A stretch of DNA of 64,000 nucleotides from an uncultured Sutterella sp. (GTDB lineage Bacteria > Pseudomonadota > Gammaproteobacteria > Burkholderiales > Burkholderiaceae_F), in assembly GCA_905198475.1 (NCBI GenBank), contig CAJKCQ010000001.1, positions 31,193-95,192 on the forward strand, given 5' to 3'. Shown in pieces: positions 1 to 11,606 of the stretch. The notes under the pieces were generated by a model. It made no database searches and was not told the DNA's origin. It worked only from the letters and a program-made list of their open reading frames with translations. Made by a program: the position numbers and the translations under genes. Within the stretch, counting starts at the first letter, position 1. Each line of letters starts with the position of its first letter.

Positions 1-497
1 GAGGCGTAGGTCACCATGTTGTCGCAGCGCGAGCTGGAAGCAAAGCCCCAGACAGCGTTGTCGCCGCCGTCGAAGGCGTCGACGTAGCCGATGAGCTCGT
101 ACGTACCGGCAGCCGAAGCGATGCCGCCCATGCGGCCGAAGGCGAGTTCACCGAAGGGACCGTAGACCGTCAGAGCCGCTTCGCGGCCGAAGAGGCGGCC
201 ACCCTGGCCAAGCGTGCCGTCGTCGGTGCTGACGGCGTTTTCGAGCTTGAAGCCGACCTTGTAGCCGTTGCCGAGGTCTTCAACGCCCTTCAGGCCGAAG
301 CGGGAGCCGGCGTTGATGCCGGAACCCATTTCGAAGGTGTTCCGACCATCAACCGTCTTGGCGCCGTCAAAGCCCGTCACGTCGGTGTAGGTGTAGTTGA
401 GCGCCTGGTCGACAACGCCGTAGAGCGTCACATCAGCAGCAGCGGCGGAGCCGGCGAACGCGCCGAGAACGGCGAGCGCAGCGAGAGTCTTCTTCAT
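1..497 (-). CDS. Gram-negative porin (N-terminal part, runs off the left edge)
   Basis: Only the first 165 or so codons are in the window. The protein begins MKKTLAALAVLGAFAGSAAA, a classical Sec signal peptide cleaved near residue 21, and the mature chain opens with DVTLYGVVDQ, the usual first beta strand of the Burkholderiales general porins (Porin_4 family). These form 16-stranded trimeric outer-membrane channels for small hydrophilic solutes. Further in come porin-like stretches such as GSRFGLKGVEDLGNGYKVGF and RLFGREAALTVYG. The gene is followed to its right by a long AT-richer leader, as expected for an abundant, regulated outer-membrane protein. Substrate specificity cannot be told from this fragment. 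Confidence 0.9.
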   Translation of the reverse strand, partial: MKKTLAALAVLGAFAGSAAAADVTLYGVVDQALNYTYTDVTGFDGAKTVDGRNTFEMGSGINAGSRFGLKGVEDLGNGYKVGFKLENAVSTDDGTLGQGGRLFGREAALTVYGPFGELAFGRMGGIASAAGTYELIGYVDAFDGGDNAVWGFASSSRCDNMVTYA

Positions 498-744
498 TTT
501 CAGAAATCCCATTTTTGTGAAGTCCCGTCCGAAGCGGGCACCTTGTGTGCTGCGGACGAACGGGGCAAAGCGGCGCCCCTTTCGGCGAACGCCCCATATG
601 CATTCAGCGGTGCACGGCGCGCCTCTTGCACAAGCACGCCGGATCCGTAGAACCGAGGTTCATGATATGGATGGAAACGCGCCGCATCAGAGCAAAAAGC
701 GCCTCAATAAGAATTCTTCTTATTTATCAACGAGCTATTTTTTT

Positions 745-762
745 GATCACCTGTTGGTGATC
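745..762. promoter_or_regulatory. Palindrome GATCACC-N4-GGTGATC upstream of the porin gene
   Basis: Two perfect 7-base arms are separated by TGTT and flanked on the left by a run of T. No T run follows on the side needed for a terminator in either direction, and the position about 250 bases upstream of the porin start suits an operator. The binding protein is unknown. Confidence 0.35.
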
Positions 763-816
763 TGCAACACAGGCGGCGGAGAAGTTTGGGCATCCTCCGA
801 TCTCGTTGAATTTTGG

Positions 817-855
817 AAAAGAAAAAGACCGCAACCCCGTGAGGGAGAAGCGGTC
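817..855 (-). terminator. Rho-independent terminator of the rpsA-ihfB unit
   Basis: Read on the minus strand, a hairpin with GACCGC/GCGGTC arms (827-855) is followed by TTTTTCTTTT. It lies about 55 bases beyond the ihfB stop codon. Confidence 0.7.
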
Positions 856-911
856 CTCATCGCTCTTTGCCGTCGTCCGCCTTTGCAGGCGGGCGACGGG
901 TGAGCTTGCGG

Positions 912-1220
912 TCAGACGTCAGAATCCCGGCTCGCGTCCACGCGTTCCCGGAGGCCCTTGCCGGCCTTGAAGAACACTGTGAAGCGGGCGCGGACAGCAA
1001 CAGCCGAACCATCCTGAGGATTGCGGCCGACGCGTTCCGGACGGTATTTCAGTCCGAAGGAGCCGAATCCGCGAATCTCGATGCGGCTGCCTTCCACGAG
1101 CGTCCGGCTCATCGTGTCGATGATCACGGCCGCCGCGTCCATGCAGTCGCGCTCACGGAACGTCGGAAGGCGCCCGTAGAGCTCAGAGAGCAGTTCGGAT
1201 TTGGTCATGGAATTACCCAT
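912..1220 (-). CDS. ihfB: Integration host factor subunit beta
   Basis: The 102-residue product is one half of the IHF heterodimer, a nucleoid protein that bends DNA sharply and assists transcription, replication and recombination. The HU/IHF signature GFGSFGLKYRPERVGRNP (51-68) is intact, including Arg66-Asn67-Pro68, whose proline intercalates in the bend. Met1 (MGNSM) is chosen because GAGGAGG sits at the right distance; family members often begin at the internal MTKSEL (Met5), so four extra residues are possible. It follows rpsA by 21 bases, the rpsA-ihfB order also found in E. coli, and ends at a clear terminator. Confidence 0.95.
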   Translation of the reverse strand: MGNSMTKSELLSELYGRLPTFRERDCMDAAAVIIDTMSRTLVEGSRIEIRGFGSFGLKYRPERVGRNPQDGSAVAVRARFTVFFKAGKGLRERVDASRDSDV

Positions 1221-1241
1221 GGTTGCCTCCTCTGACTCTGA

Positions 1242-2936
1242 TTACTTCTGCTCGAGCTTGGCCTTGAGCAGAGCACCGAGGTTCGTCGTGCCGGTGGAGG
1301 AACCAGCGTCGGCGTTGACGCGGTCAAGCGCAACGCGGGCCTCGGCAGCGTCCTTCGCCTTGATGGAGAGCTGGATGCTGCGGTTCTTGCGGTCGAGGCT
1401 GATCACGGCCGCTTCGACTTCCTGGCCAACGGAGAGGACGGTGGAGGCGTCTTCAACGCGGTCCGTGGAGATCTCGGAGGCGCGGAGATAGCCTTCGACG
1501 TCGTTGCCGAGGTCGATCACGGCGCCCTTGGCGTCAACCGACTTGACGGTGCCCTTGACGACGGCGCCCTTCTCATGGGTCGAGGCGAACGTGCCGAACG
1601 GATCGCCGCCGAGCTGCTTGATGCCGAGGCTGATGCGCTCGCGGTCGGTGTCGATGGCGAGGACCATGGCTTCGACTTCGTCGCCCTTCTTGTACTGACG
1701 GACGGCTTCCTCACCGGACTCGTTCCAGGAGAGGTCGGAGAGGTGCACGAGGCCGTCGATGCCGCCCGGCAGGCCAATGAACACGCCGAAGTCGGTGATC
1801 GACTTGATCTGGCCCTGAACGCGGTCGCCCTTCTTGTGGGACTGGGCGAATTCGTTCCAGGGATTCGGCTTGCACTGCTTCATGCCGAGGCTGATGCGGC
1901 GGCGGTCTTCGTCGATGTCGAGAACCATGACTTCGACTTCATCGCCGAGCTGCACGACCTTGCGCGGATCGACGTTCTTGTTCGTCCAATCCATTTCGGA
2001 GACGTGCACGAGGCCTTCGATGCCGGCCTCGACTTCAACGAACGCACCGTAGTCGGTGATGTTCGTGACCTTGCCGAAGAGGCGGGTGCCCTTCGGGTAG
2101 CGACGGGCGATGCCGATCCACGGATCTTCGCCGAGCTGCTTGAGGCCGAGGGAGACGCGGCTCTTTTCCTTGTCGAACTTGAGGACCTTGGCGGTGATTT
2201 CCTGGCCGACCTGAACGACTTCGCTCGGGTGGCGGACGCGGCGCCAGGCGAGGTCGGTGATGTGCAGCAGGCCGTCGATGCCGCCGAGATCAACGAACGC
2301 ACCGTAGTCGGTGATGTTCTTGACGATGCCCTTGACGATGGCGCCTTCCTGGAGCGTCTCGAGGAGCTTCGCGCGTTCTTCGCCCATGTTGGCTTCGACG
2401 ACGGCGCGGCGCGAGACGACCACGTTGTTGCGCTTGCGGTCAAGCTTGATGACCTTGAACTCGAAGGTCTTGCCTTCGTACGGCGTCGTGTCCTTGACCG
2501 GACGGGTGTCGACGAGCGAGCCCGGGAGGAAGGCGCGGATGCCGTTGGTCATGACGGTGAGGCCGCCCTTGACCTTGCCCGTGACGGTGCCGGTGACGAG
2601 TTCGCCGGATTCGAGCGCCTGCTCGAGGTTCATCCAGGCGGCGAGGCGCTTGGCCTTGTCGCGCGAAAGGATCGTGTCGCCGTAGCCGTTTTCGACGGAC
2701 TCGATGGCGACGGAGACGAAGTCGCCCGGCTTGACGGTCACTTCGCCGTGATCATCCTTGAACTCATCGATAGGCACGTAGGCTTCGCTCTTCAGGCCGG
2801 CGTTCACGACGACGAAGTTGTAGTCGACGCGGACGACTTCAGCGGTGATGACTTCACCCTGACGCATTTCCTGGCTGGCGAGGCTCTGCTCAAAGAGCTC
2901 GGCGAAGGATTCGGGCTTGTTGGTTTCGTTGGACAT
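1242..2936 (-). CDS. rpsA: 30S ribosomal protein S1
   Basis: The product of about 564 residues binds mRNA at the 30S subunit and is needed to start translation on most messages. Six S1 (OB-fold) repeats are visible: two degenerate ones ([32 protein letters not shown]) and four clear ones ([74 protein letters not shown]). The start is placed at [10 protein letters not shown], which matches betaproteobacterial S1 proteins; an in-frame GTG eight codons earlier is less likely. No strong Shine-Dalgarno precedes it. E. coli rpsA also lacks one and is translationally autoregulated, so a similar arrangement is plausible here. Confidence 0.97.
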   Translation of the reverse strand: MSNETNKPESFAELFEQSLASQEMRQGEVITAEVVRVDYNFVVVNAGLKSEAYVPIDEFKDDHGEVTVKPGDFVSVAIESVENGYGDTILSRDKAKRLAAWMNLEQALESGELVTGTVTGKVKGGLTVMTNGIRAFLPGSLVDTRPVKDTTPYEGKTFEFKVIKLDRKRNNVVVSRRAVVEANMGEERAKLLETLQEGAIVKGIVKNITDYGAFVDLGGIDGLLHITDLAWRRVRHPSEVVQVGQEITAKVLKFDKEKSRVSLGLKQLGEDPWIGIARRYPKGTRLFGKVTNITDYGAFVEVEAGIEGLVHVSEMDWTNKNVDPRKVVQLGDEVEVMVLDIDEDRRRISLGMKQCKPNPWNEFAQSHKKGDRVQGQIKSITDFGVFIGLPGGIDGLVHLSDLSWNESGEEAVRQYKKGDEVEAMVLAIDTDRERISLGIKQLGGDPFGTFASTHEKGAVVKGTVKSVDAKGAVIDLGNDVEGYLRASEISTDRVEDASTVLSVGQEVEAAVISLDRKNRSIQLSIKAKDAAEARVALDRVNADAGSSTGTTNLGALLKAKLEQK

Positions 2937-3013
2937 TGTTGGAAACAAAGGATTAAGCACGCCCGCGGGCTCGGGCCGGATGAAAAAAACGGCCGGAGGC
3001 GGGCGGAGTTGAA

Positions 3014-3045
3014 GAAAATTCGGCGGCCACCCGTTCGGGCCGCCG
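3014..3045 (-). terminator. Possible terminator between cmk and rpsA
   Basis: On the minus strand, perfect arms CGGCGGCC/GGCCGCCG (3021-3045) are followed by GAATTTTC. It suggests rpsA is transcribed at least partly from its own promoter in 2937-3013. Confidence 0.45.
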
Positions 3046-3072
3046 CCGAAGAAATGTGTATGTTACAGCAAC

Positions 3073-3738
3073 TTAGCGCGCAAGTCGCCACCAGTCGAGC
3101 ACTTTTTTGACGACCTCCTCAATGCCCATGTCGGAGGTGTCGAGTTCGCGGGCGTCCGCGGCGGGTTTGAGCGGGGCGGCGGTGCGCTCGCGGTCGCGTC
3201 GGTCGCGCTCCTCGAGGTCGCGCGTCAGGGCCGCGCGGTCGGCCTTTTCGCCGCGCGACTCAAGCTGCCGGGCGCGGCGCTCGGCGCGCACCGCGGCCGA
3301 GGCGGTCATGAAGACCTTGAGGGGCGCCTCGGGGAAGACCACCGTGCCCATGTCGCGGCCGTCGGCGACGAGCCCCGGGGCGACGGCGGCGTTGCGCTGC
3401 AGGTCAAAGAGCGCCGCACGCACGCCCGGCACCGCGGCCACCTTCGAGGCGGCGACCCCGACCTCTTCGGTGCGGATCACGCGGCCGACGTCGCGGCCCT
3501 CCAGCCACACGCTTCCCTCGCGGAAGACGGGTCTGAGGCTGCGCGCGACGGCTTCGAGCGCGGCCGGGTCGGCGAAGTCCGCCTTCGCCTCGAGGGCGGC
3601 CAGGGCGGCGAGCCGATAGAGCGAGCCGCTGTCGAGGTAGTGAAATCCGAGCGCGGCTGCGACGCGCTCGGCGATGGTGCCCTTGCCGCTCGCGGCCGGG
3701 CCGTCGATGGTGATGACGGGAACGTTCACTTCGTTCAT
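3073..3738 (-). CDS. cmk: (d)CMP kinase
   Basis: Cytidylate kinase phosphorylates CMP and dCMP with ATP. The 221-residue protein has the family P-loop GPAASGKGT (13-21), the CMP-binding LDSGSLYR segment and the DGRDMGTVVFP motif. The ATG overlaps the serC stop as ATGA, so the two genes are translationally coupled. In Burkholderiales pheA, hisC, tyrA and aroA commonly lie between serC and cmk; here they are absent and the junction is clean. Confidence in function is high. Confidence 0.95.
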   Translation of the reverse strand: MNEVNVPVITIDGPAASGKGTIAERVAAALGFHYLDSGSLYRLAALAALEAKADFADPAALEAVARSLRPVFREGSVWLEGRDVGRVIRTEEVGVAASKVAAVPGVRAALFDLQRNAAVAPGLVADGRDMGTVVFPEAPLKVFMTASAAVRAERRARQLESRGEKADRAALTRDLEERDRRDRERTAAPLKPAADARELDTSDMGIEEVVKKVLDWWRLAR

Positions 3739-4892
3739 TTTTCTGCTTCCTTCCGAACGGGTCGGGACGCCGCCTTCGCGGGGGCGCCCGCGGCGACGGT
3801 GGTCTTCGGGGGACGTCGATGGGCGAAGTCCTTCATGAAGGCGACCAGGGCCTCGGCGCCCTCGACGGGCATGGAGTTGTACATGGAGGCGCGGATGCCG
3901 CCCACGGTGCGGTGACCCGCGAGGTTCGCGAGTCCCGCGGCCGCGGCCTCGCGCACGAAGACCGGGGTGAGCGATTCGTCGCGCAGGCGGAAGACCACGT
4001 TCACGCGGCTCCGCGAGCCCGGCGCGACGTGGCAGACGTAGCTCTCGGACATCTCGTCGATCGCGTCGTAGACCATCTTGGAGCGCACGCGGGCGAGTTC
4101 GTCCATCTTCGCCACACCGCCCTGGGATTCGATCCACTGCGCCATCAGGCCCGCGACGTAGAGCTGGAAGACCGGGGGCGTGTTGGGAATGCTCTCCGTG
4201 CGGCTGTAGACGCCGTAGTTGAGGAGCGTGGGGACCTCCGTGGTGGCGAGCCCGAGGAGGTCGCGCCTCAGAATCACCACGGCGAGGCCGGCGATGCCGA
4301 GGTTCTTCTGCGCCGCGGCCCAGACGAGGCCGAAGCGGGAGACGTCCACCGGACGCGTCATGAAGTTGCTCGACATGTCGCAGACGAGCGGCACGGCAGG
4401 CGTCTCTTCGAGCGTCGGGGGCGCGGGGAACTCCACGCCGTGGATCGTCTCGTTGTCGCAGTACGCGCAGTAGCTCGTTTCGGGAATCACCTCGAGCTCG
4501 GCGTCGTCGGGCGCGCGCGTGCCCGACCCCGAGAAGGCGGTCTGCACGCGGCCGAAGCGCAGCGCCTCCTTCGCGGCCGCCTTGCTCCAGGCGCCCGTGA
4601 TGATGTAGGTCGAAAGCGTGCCCGCGCCGAGCAGATTCATCGGCACCATGGCGAACTGCATGCGTCCGCCCCCCGGGCAGAAGAGCACGTCGTAGTTGTC
4701 CGGCACCGAGAGGAGCGAGCGGATGCGCGCGCGCAGGTCCCGCATCAGGGCGGCGACTTCGGGGCCTCGATGACTTGCCTCGAGGATCGAGCAGCCGCAT
4801 CCGCCGTAGTCGAGCAGTTCCGTCTGAATCCGGCGCAGCACGCGTTCGGGGAGCATCGCGGGACCGGGAGCAAAGTTGTAGGGACGCGCCAT
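3735..4892 (-). CDS. serC: Phosphoserine aminotransferase
   Basis: This PLP enzyme converts 3-phosphohydroxypyruvate and glutamate to phosphoserine in serine synthesis, and the equivalent step in pyridoxal phosphate synthesis. The 385-residue protein starts MARPYNFAPGPAMLPERVL, the typical N-terminus, with GGAAG upstream; an earlier in-frame Met at 4931 adds residues not seen in the family. The PLP lysine is K196 in AAAQKNLGIAG, and the C-terminal HRTVGGIRASMYN motif is present. A basic, Ala/Pro-rich tail of about 25 residues extends beyond the usual end. It lies between gyrA and cmk. Confidence 0.95.
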   Translation of the reverse strand: MARPYNFAPGPAMLPERVLRRIQTELLDYGGCGCSILEASHRGPEVAALMRDLRARIRSLLSVPDNYDVLFCPGGGRMQFAMVPMNLLGAGTLSTYIITGAWSKAAAKEALRFGRVQTAFSGSGTRAPDDAELEVIPETSYCAYCDNETIHGVEFPAPPTLEETPAVPLVCDMSSNFMTRPVDVSRFGLVWAAAQKNLGIAGLAVVILRRDLLGLATTEVPTLLNYGVYSRTESIPNTPPVFQLYVAGLMAQWIESQGGVAKMDELARVRSKMVYDAIDEMSESYVCHVAPGSRSRVNVVFRLRDESLTPVFVREAAAAGLANLAGHRTVGGIRASMYNSMPVEGAEALVAFMKDFAHRRPPKTTVAAGAPAKAASRPVRKEAEK

Positions 4893-4933
4893 TGCAGGGT
4901 TTCTTCCGGGTGGGGAGTGAAGTGAAGACATGC

Positions 4934-4962
4934 GGAAAGCCCGGCGGTCGGCCGGGCTTTCC
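4934..4962. terminator. Hairpin terminator between gyrA and serC
   Basis: Arms GGAAAGCCCGG and CCGGGCTTTCC form an 11-bp stem with a 7-base loop. The T run is contained in the stem, so it can work from either side; the likely user is gyrA, whose stop is 14 bases away. Confidence 0.6.
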
Positions 4963-4975
4963 TTTCGCTCAGATT

Positions 4976-7789
<2,814 letters not shown>

Positions 7790-7989
7790 CAGCTTCTTCC
7801 CTGAGAAATTCTGCTTGTAGGTCCGCCGGGCGAACCGCCGTCAAAACGGGCGCCGGGACCGGAAACGGGGTATTTTATCAGTTTCACCTCCAATTCCCGA
7901 CCGCCCGGCCGCCCCCGACCGCCCCTCCGCAAAGGGCCAGCGGCGCCGCGCCGACGGGCGGCATTTCCCTTTCCTTCCACAGCCTCGCA

Positions 7990-9309
7990 ATGCTTGAAGC
8001 CGACACCCTCATTGAAGCCCGCTGGGTCATTCCGGTCGCCCCGAAGGGCGCGATTCTCGAGAACACCGCCGTCGTCGTGACGCAGGGCCGCATCACGGCG
8101 CTCCTGCCGGTCGAGGAGGCGCGCCGCCTCTACGCGGCCCGCGACGTCGTCTCGCTCCCCGAGAGCGCCGTCCTCCCGGGCTTCGTGAACCTGCACTCAC
8201 ACGCCGCGATGAACCTCGTGCGCGGGCTCGGTGCCGACCTCCCGCTCATGGACTGGCTCACGAAGAAGATCTGGCCCGCCGAAGGCAAGCTCATGAGCCC
8301 CGAGTTCGTGCGCGACGGCTCCTGGCTGGCGGGCCTTGAGATGGCCGCGGGCGGCGTGACGACGACGTCGGACCACTACTTCTTCCCGCGCTCGGCCGCC
8401 GAAGGCCTGCGCCGCGCGGGCCTGCGCTGCGCGGTCTCGGGCATCGTGATCGGCTTCCCCTCTGCCTGGGCCGATTCGGACGCGGCGTACCTCGAGAAGT
8501 CCGAAGCTCTCATCCGCGACCTCGCCGGGGACGAGTTCGTCCACGCCACGATCGCGCCCCATGCACCCTACACGGTCTCGGACGCCTCGCTCAAGCGCTG
8601 CGCGGAGATCTCCGACAAGTGGGGCGTGCCGATCCACATGCACGTGAACGAAACGGCGGGCGAAGTCGCCGACAGCCTGCGCGACCACGGCGAGCGCCCG
8701 CTCGAGCGCCTGCGCCGCTGCGGGCTCCTCAACGAGCGCCTCATCGCCGTGCACAGCGTGCACGCCGACGCGGGCGACATCGCGCTCATGGCGGCGGCGA
8801 AGGCCACGGCCTGCCACTGCCCGTGCTCGAACCTCAAGCTCGCGAGCGGCTTCGCCCCCGTCGCAAAGTTCCTCGAGGCGGGCGTCAACCTCGGCATCGG
8901 CACGGACGGTGCGGCAAGCAACGACAAGCTTGACATGTTGGGTGAAACGCGGCTCGCCGCGATGCTCGCCAAGGCGGTCGCACAGGACCCGACCGCCGCT
9001 CCGGTGCACGACATGCTCGAGGCGGCGACCTTGGGCGGCGCGCGCGCACTCCACTGGGACGATGAAATCGGCTCCATCGAGCCGGGCAAGGCCGCCGACC
9101 TCTTTGCGATCAACCTAGCCACGCCCGAATCGCTCCCCGTACAGGACCCGGCCGCGCAGATCCTCTACTCGGCCGGACGCGAATGCATCACCCACACGTG
9201 GGTTGCGGGCCGTCAAATCATGTCGAAGGCGGTCGGCGCGCAGTTCCCCGAACTCAATGCGGCGCGAGAAGCTGTTGCCGTCGCGCATTCGTGGCAGAAT
9301 CGAATTTGA
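7990..9309 (+). CDS. mtaD: Amidohydrolase, probable 5-methylthioadenosine/S-adenosylhomocysteine deaminase
   Basis: The 439-residue cytosolic metalloenzyme belongs to the TRZ/ATZ branch of the amidohydrolase superfamily. Metal and catalytic motifs are in order: NLHSHAAMN (His69, His71), APHAPYTVSD, HMHVNET, AVHSVH and GTDGAASND. MtaD/SahH-type deaminases convert adenosine-containing by-products of SAM metabolism to inosyl compounds; other members deaminate guanine or triazines, so the substrate is inferred. The gene stands between gyrA (divergent) and ompA. In related genera ubiG commonly lies between this gene and the gph/ompA pair and is missing here. Confidence 0.8.
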   Translation: MLEADTLIEARWVIPVAPKGAILENTAVVVTQGRITALLPVEEARRLYAARDVVSLPESAVLPGFVNLHSHAAMNLVRGLGADLPLMDWLTKKIWPAEGKLMSPEFVRDGSWLAGLEMAAGGVTTTSDHYFFPRSAAEGLRRAGLRCAVSGIVIGFPSAWADSDAAYLEKSEALIRDLAGDEFVHATIAPHAPYTVSDASLKRCAEISDKWGVPIHMHVNETAGEVADSLRDHGERPLERLRRCGLLNERLIAVHSVHADAGDIALMAAAKATACHCPCSNLKLASGFAPVAKFLEAGVNLGIGTDGAASNDKLDMLGETRLAAMLAKAVAQDPTAAPVHDMLEAATLGGARALHWDDEIGSIEPGKAADLFAINLATPESLPVQDPAAQILYSAGRECITHTWVAGRQIMSKAVGAQFPELNAAREAVAVAHSWQNRI

Positions 9310-9375
9310 GACGGAGCGCCCTAGAGCGTCTAATGCGCTGGGGCCTTCCGCCGGTGGGAGCGGGTTTCCCGCATT

Positions 9376-9405
9376 TTGCGGCCTGACGCCTTGTATTCCT
9401 ATAAT
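9376..9405 (+). promoter_or_regulatory. Sigma-70 promoter of ompA
   Basis: TTGCGG (9376-9381) and a perfect TATAAT (9400-9405) are separated by 18 bases. The start would be near 9412, giving a leader of about 150 bases before the ompA ATG, in keeping with a strongly expressed outer-membrane protein. Confidence 0.6.
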
Positions 9406-9564
9406 GGCGCCGAAGATTATCGTGCACCTTTCTCACCCCGGGAACGCCAGACCGGCGACCGGTGGTCTGAAGGGCGCTGCCCCCTTGCGGGATGACCTTT
9501 CGGTGCCGTCTTTTGTTAAGGACAGGCATTCATCCTCGTCCTGTTTCTTAAAAAGGATCCTTAA

Positions 9565-10233
9565 ATGAAGACTTCCGCGAAGCTTTGCGGCGTTGCCGCC
9601 GCTCTTCTTCTCGCCGCCTCCTTCGGTGCCTCCGCCGAGACGGTGAACCCCTACGTGCACAGCTCGTCGGGCCAGATCGTCAAGAACAGCACCAACCTCT
9701 GCTGGCGCACCGGCTTCTGGACGCCCGCTCTGGCTGAAGCCATGGGCGTGAACGGCGCCGGCTGCGCCTGCGACGCCGACATCCTCGACAAGAAGGCCTG
9801 CACGGCCGTCGAGGCCCCGGTCGTCACGAAGGCCGCTGAAAAGGTGACCTTCTCCGCCGACACGCTCTTCAACTTCGACAAGGCCACGCTCAAGCCCGAA
9901 GGCCAGGCCGTCCTTGACGACCTCGTCTCGCGCATCGCCGGTGTCGACCTCGAAGTCATCGTCTCGACCGGCTACGCCGACCGCATCGGCTCCGACGCCT
10001 ACAACCTGAAGCTCTCCCAGAAGCGCGCCGACGCCGTCAAGGCGTACCTCGTCAAGAAGGGTGTTGACGCCGCTCTGATCAAGTCCGAAGGCAAGGGCGA
10101 GGCCGATCCGGTCGTCAACTGCCCGAACCCCTCGAAGGCCGGTCAGATCAAGAACTTCCGCGCCCTCGTCGAGTGCCTGCAGCCCAACCGCCGCGCCGTG
10201 GTTGAAGTTGTCGGCTCCCGTCCGGCCAACTAA
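9565..10233 (+). CDS. ompA: OmpA-family outer membrane protein
   Basis: The 222-residue protein has a signal peptide ending SFGASA (about residue 24), a short Cys-containing region (NLCWRTGFW, GAGCACDAD) and a C-terminal OmpA-like peptidoglycan-binding domain from about residue 90 to 215 with FNFDKATLKPEGQAVLDDL and LSQKRADAVKAYLVKKG. It lacks the eight-stranded barrel of E. coli OmpA, as is usual in Burkholderiales, and links the outer membrane to the cell wall. AAGGATCC precedes the ATG, and a strong promoter and terminator make it a single-gene unit. Confidence 0.92.
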   Translation: MKTSAKLCGVAAALLLAASFGASAETVNPYVHSSSGQIVKNSTNLCWRTGFWTPALAEAMGVNGAGCACDADILDKKACTAVEAPVVTKAAEKVTFSADTLFNFDKATLKPEGQAVLDDLVSRIAGVDLEVIVSTGYADRIGSDAYNLKLSQKRADAVKAYLVKKGVDAALIKSEGKGEADPVVNCPNPSKAGQIKNFRALVECLQPNRRAVVEVVGSRPAN

Positions 10234-10283
10234 TGACTCTCCGGTGGACGCTCCGCGCGTCTGCTGAATGAAGTTCATTCGAG

Positions 10284-10316
10284 ACCCCTGCCTTCGGGCG
10301 GGGGTTTTGTTTTTTT
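10284..10316 (+). terminator. Terminator of ompA
   Basis: A GC-rich 9-bp stem with one G-T pair and a TTCG tetraloop is followed by TTTTGTTTTTTT. Confidence 0.9.
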
Positions 10317-10337
10317 CAGAATCCCGATACCTGCAAC

Positions 10338-11003
10338 ATGCTTCCGCGCCTCTTCCTCTTCGACCTCGACGGCACGCTCGTGGACTCCGCCCCCGATCTC
10401 GGCGGAGCCGCAAACGACATGCTCGCCGCCCGCGGGCGCCCTGAACTCCCACTCGAGGAGCTCCGCGTCCCCGCCGGGCACGGCGCTCCGGCCCTCCTCA
10501 AAAGGGCCTTCAGCATCGAGCGCGACGACCCGCGCTTCCCGGAGCTGCGCGATGAATTCCTCAGGAACTACGTCGCCCGCGGCGTCTCGCACTCGTCCGT
10601 CTATGCGGGCGTGCGCGAGCTCCTCGAAGGCCTCAGGGAAATGGGCGTCGCCTCGGGCGTCGTCACGAACAAGCCCCACGAGCTCGCCCTCAAGGTCTGC
10701 GACGAACTCGCCCTGACGCCCCTCCTCGCAACCATCGTCGGCGTCGGCATTCCCGGCACCGAGGTGAAGCCCCTGCCCGGGTCGCTCCTGAAGGCGCTCG
10801 CCGACCTCGGGGCTCAGCCCGAGGCCGCCCTCTACGCGGGCGACAGCACGACGGACGGCCTCGCCGCCCATGCCGCCGGCATGCCCTTCGCCTGGGTCTC
10901 CTGGGGGTGCCAGCCCGAAGCGCCCGAAGCGGGCGTCGCGGACTTCATCGCCCGCGAACCCGCGGATCTGCTCGTCTGGGCGATGCGTCGAGGAAAGTGC
11001 TGA
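10338..11003 (+). CDS. gph: HAD-family phosphatase, probable phosphoglycolate phosphatase
   Basis: The 221-residue protein has all haloacid dehalogenase motifs: FDLDGTLVDS with nucleophile Asp9, GVVTNKP (motif II), the lysine in VKPLP (motif III) and YAGDSTTDG (motif IV). The helical cap of subfamily IA lies between motifs I and II. Gph removes the phosphate of 2-phosphoglycolate formed in DNA repair; related enzymes hydrolyse other sugar phosphates, so the substrate is inferred from similarity and the conserved ompA/gyrA neighbourhood. No good ribosome-binding site is seen. Confidence 0.82.
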   Translation: MLPRLFLFDLDGTLVDSAPDLGGAANDMLAARGRPELPLEELRVPAGHGAPALLKRAFSIERDDPRFPELRDEFLRNYVARGVSHSSVYAGVRELLEGLREMGVASGVVTNKPHELALKVCDELALTPLLATIVGVGIPGTEVKPLPGSLLKALADLGAQPEAALYAGDSTTDGLAAHAAGMPFAWVSWGCQPEAPEAGVADFIAREPADLLVWAMRRGKC

Positions 11004-11104
11004 TGCACCGGGATGTTGTGTAGACGCCCCGGGAAACAAACGGTTGCGATGCAAAGGCGCCCCGGCGGGCGCTACTTCGCGTATGATTCCCCTCACCGAA
11101 CAAC

Positions 11105-11472
11105 GGGGGCGCCTTGGTTTCGACGGGGATGCTGACGCTGAGCGGTGCATGCCGAGGGGTAGTGACCTCGTAAATCTCTGCTACAAAAACACAAACGCCA
11201 ACAACAAGCGTTTCGCTCTCGCGGCCTAATCCCCGCGGGATGCTGCACTGATTTGTCTTTGGGTCAGGCAGGGTAAAACCTGCGGCAGCATCAAATTACA
11301 AAGTCTAGGAACGGCGAGTGTCTCCGGCGACGTTCCGAAATCAAGGGGACTGGGCAGCCGCTGGCCCGTCGATTGGCAAAACGGCTGTTGAGATTCAAAT
11401 GATTCGACTACGCATGTAGATCCATCAGAAAACGGTTTCCGGACGCGGGTTCAACTCCCGCCGCCTCCACCA
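11105..11472 (+). ncRNA. ssrA: Transfer-messenger RNA (tmRNA)
   Basis: The 368-base one-piece tmRNA rescues stalled ribosomes with SmpB. The 5' end GGGGGCG pairs with CGCCTCC next to an encoded 3' ACCA, the T arm reads GGGTTCAACTCCC, and the 5' region has the hallmark TTGGTTTCGACGGGGATG. The tag reading frame ends NTNANNKRFALAA followed by TAA at 11226-11229, so the tag ends in the conserved ALAA recognised by ClpXP. The exact resume codon is uncertain. The 3' ends of tmRNA genes are frequent integration sites, and a likely acquired gene follows. Confidence 0.97.
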
Positions 11473-11480
11473 ATGCCTGC

Positions 11481-11511
11481 AGGCTCCGGACTTAGGTCCG
11501 GGGCCTGTTTT
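11481..11511 (+). terminator. Terminator of ssrA
   Basis: The hairpin AGGCTCCGGAC-TTAG-GTCCGGGGCCT with one G-T pair is followed by GTTTTC, 8 bases past the tmRNA 3' end. Confidence 0.75.
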
Positions 11512-11606
11512 CATAACTACGAAACCCGCTTCAATTCGCGCAGCATTGTTGTTTCCCATCCGGCCTAGTGCTCCATTCCTGCGCGGCCAACCCGCGCGCA
11601 ACGGCT

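Larger units (their letters stand above)
498..911. other. Intergenic region between porin and ihfB
   Basis: This 414-base gap contains no convincing gene. It holds the ihfB terminator at its right end, an 18-base palindrome at 745-762, and a markedly AT-rich stretch around 700-820 that is the likely promoter region of the leftward porin gene. No promoter hexamer pair was clear enough to mark. Confidence 0.6.
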
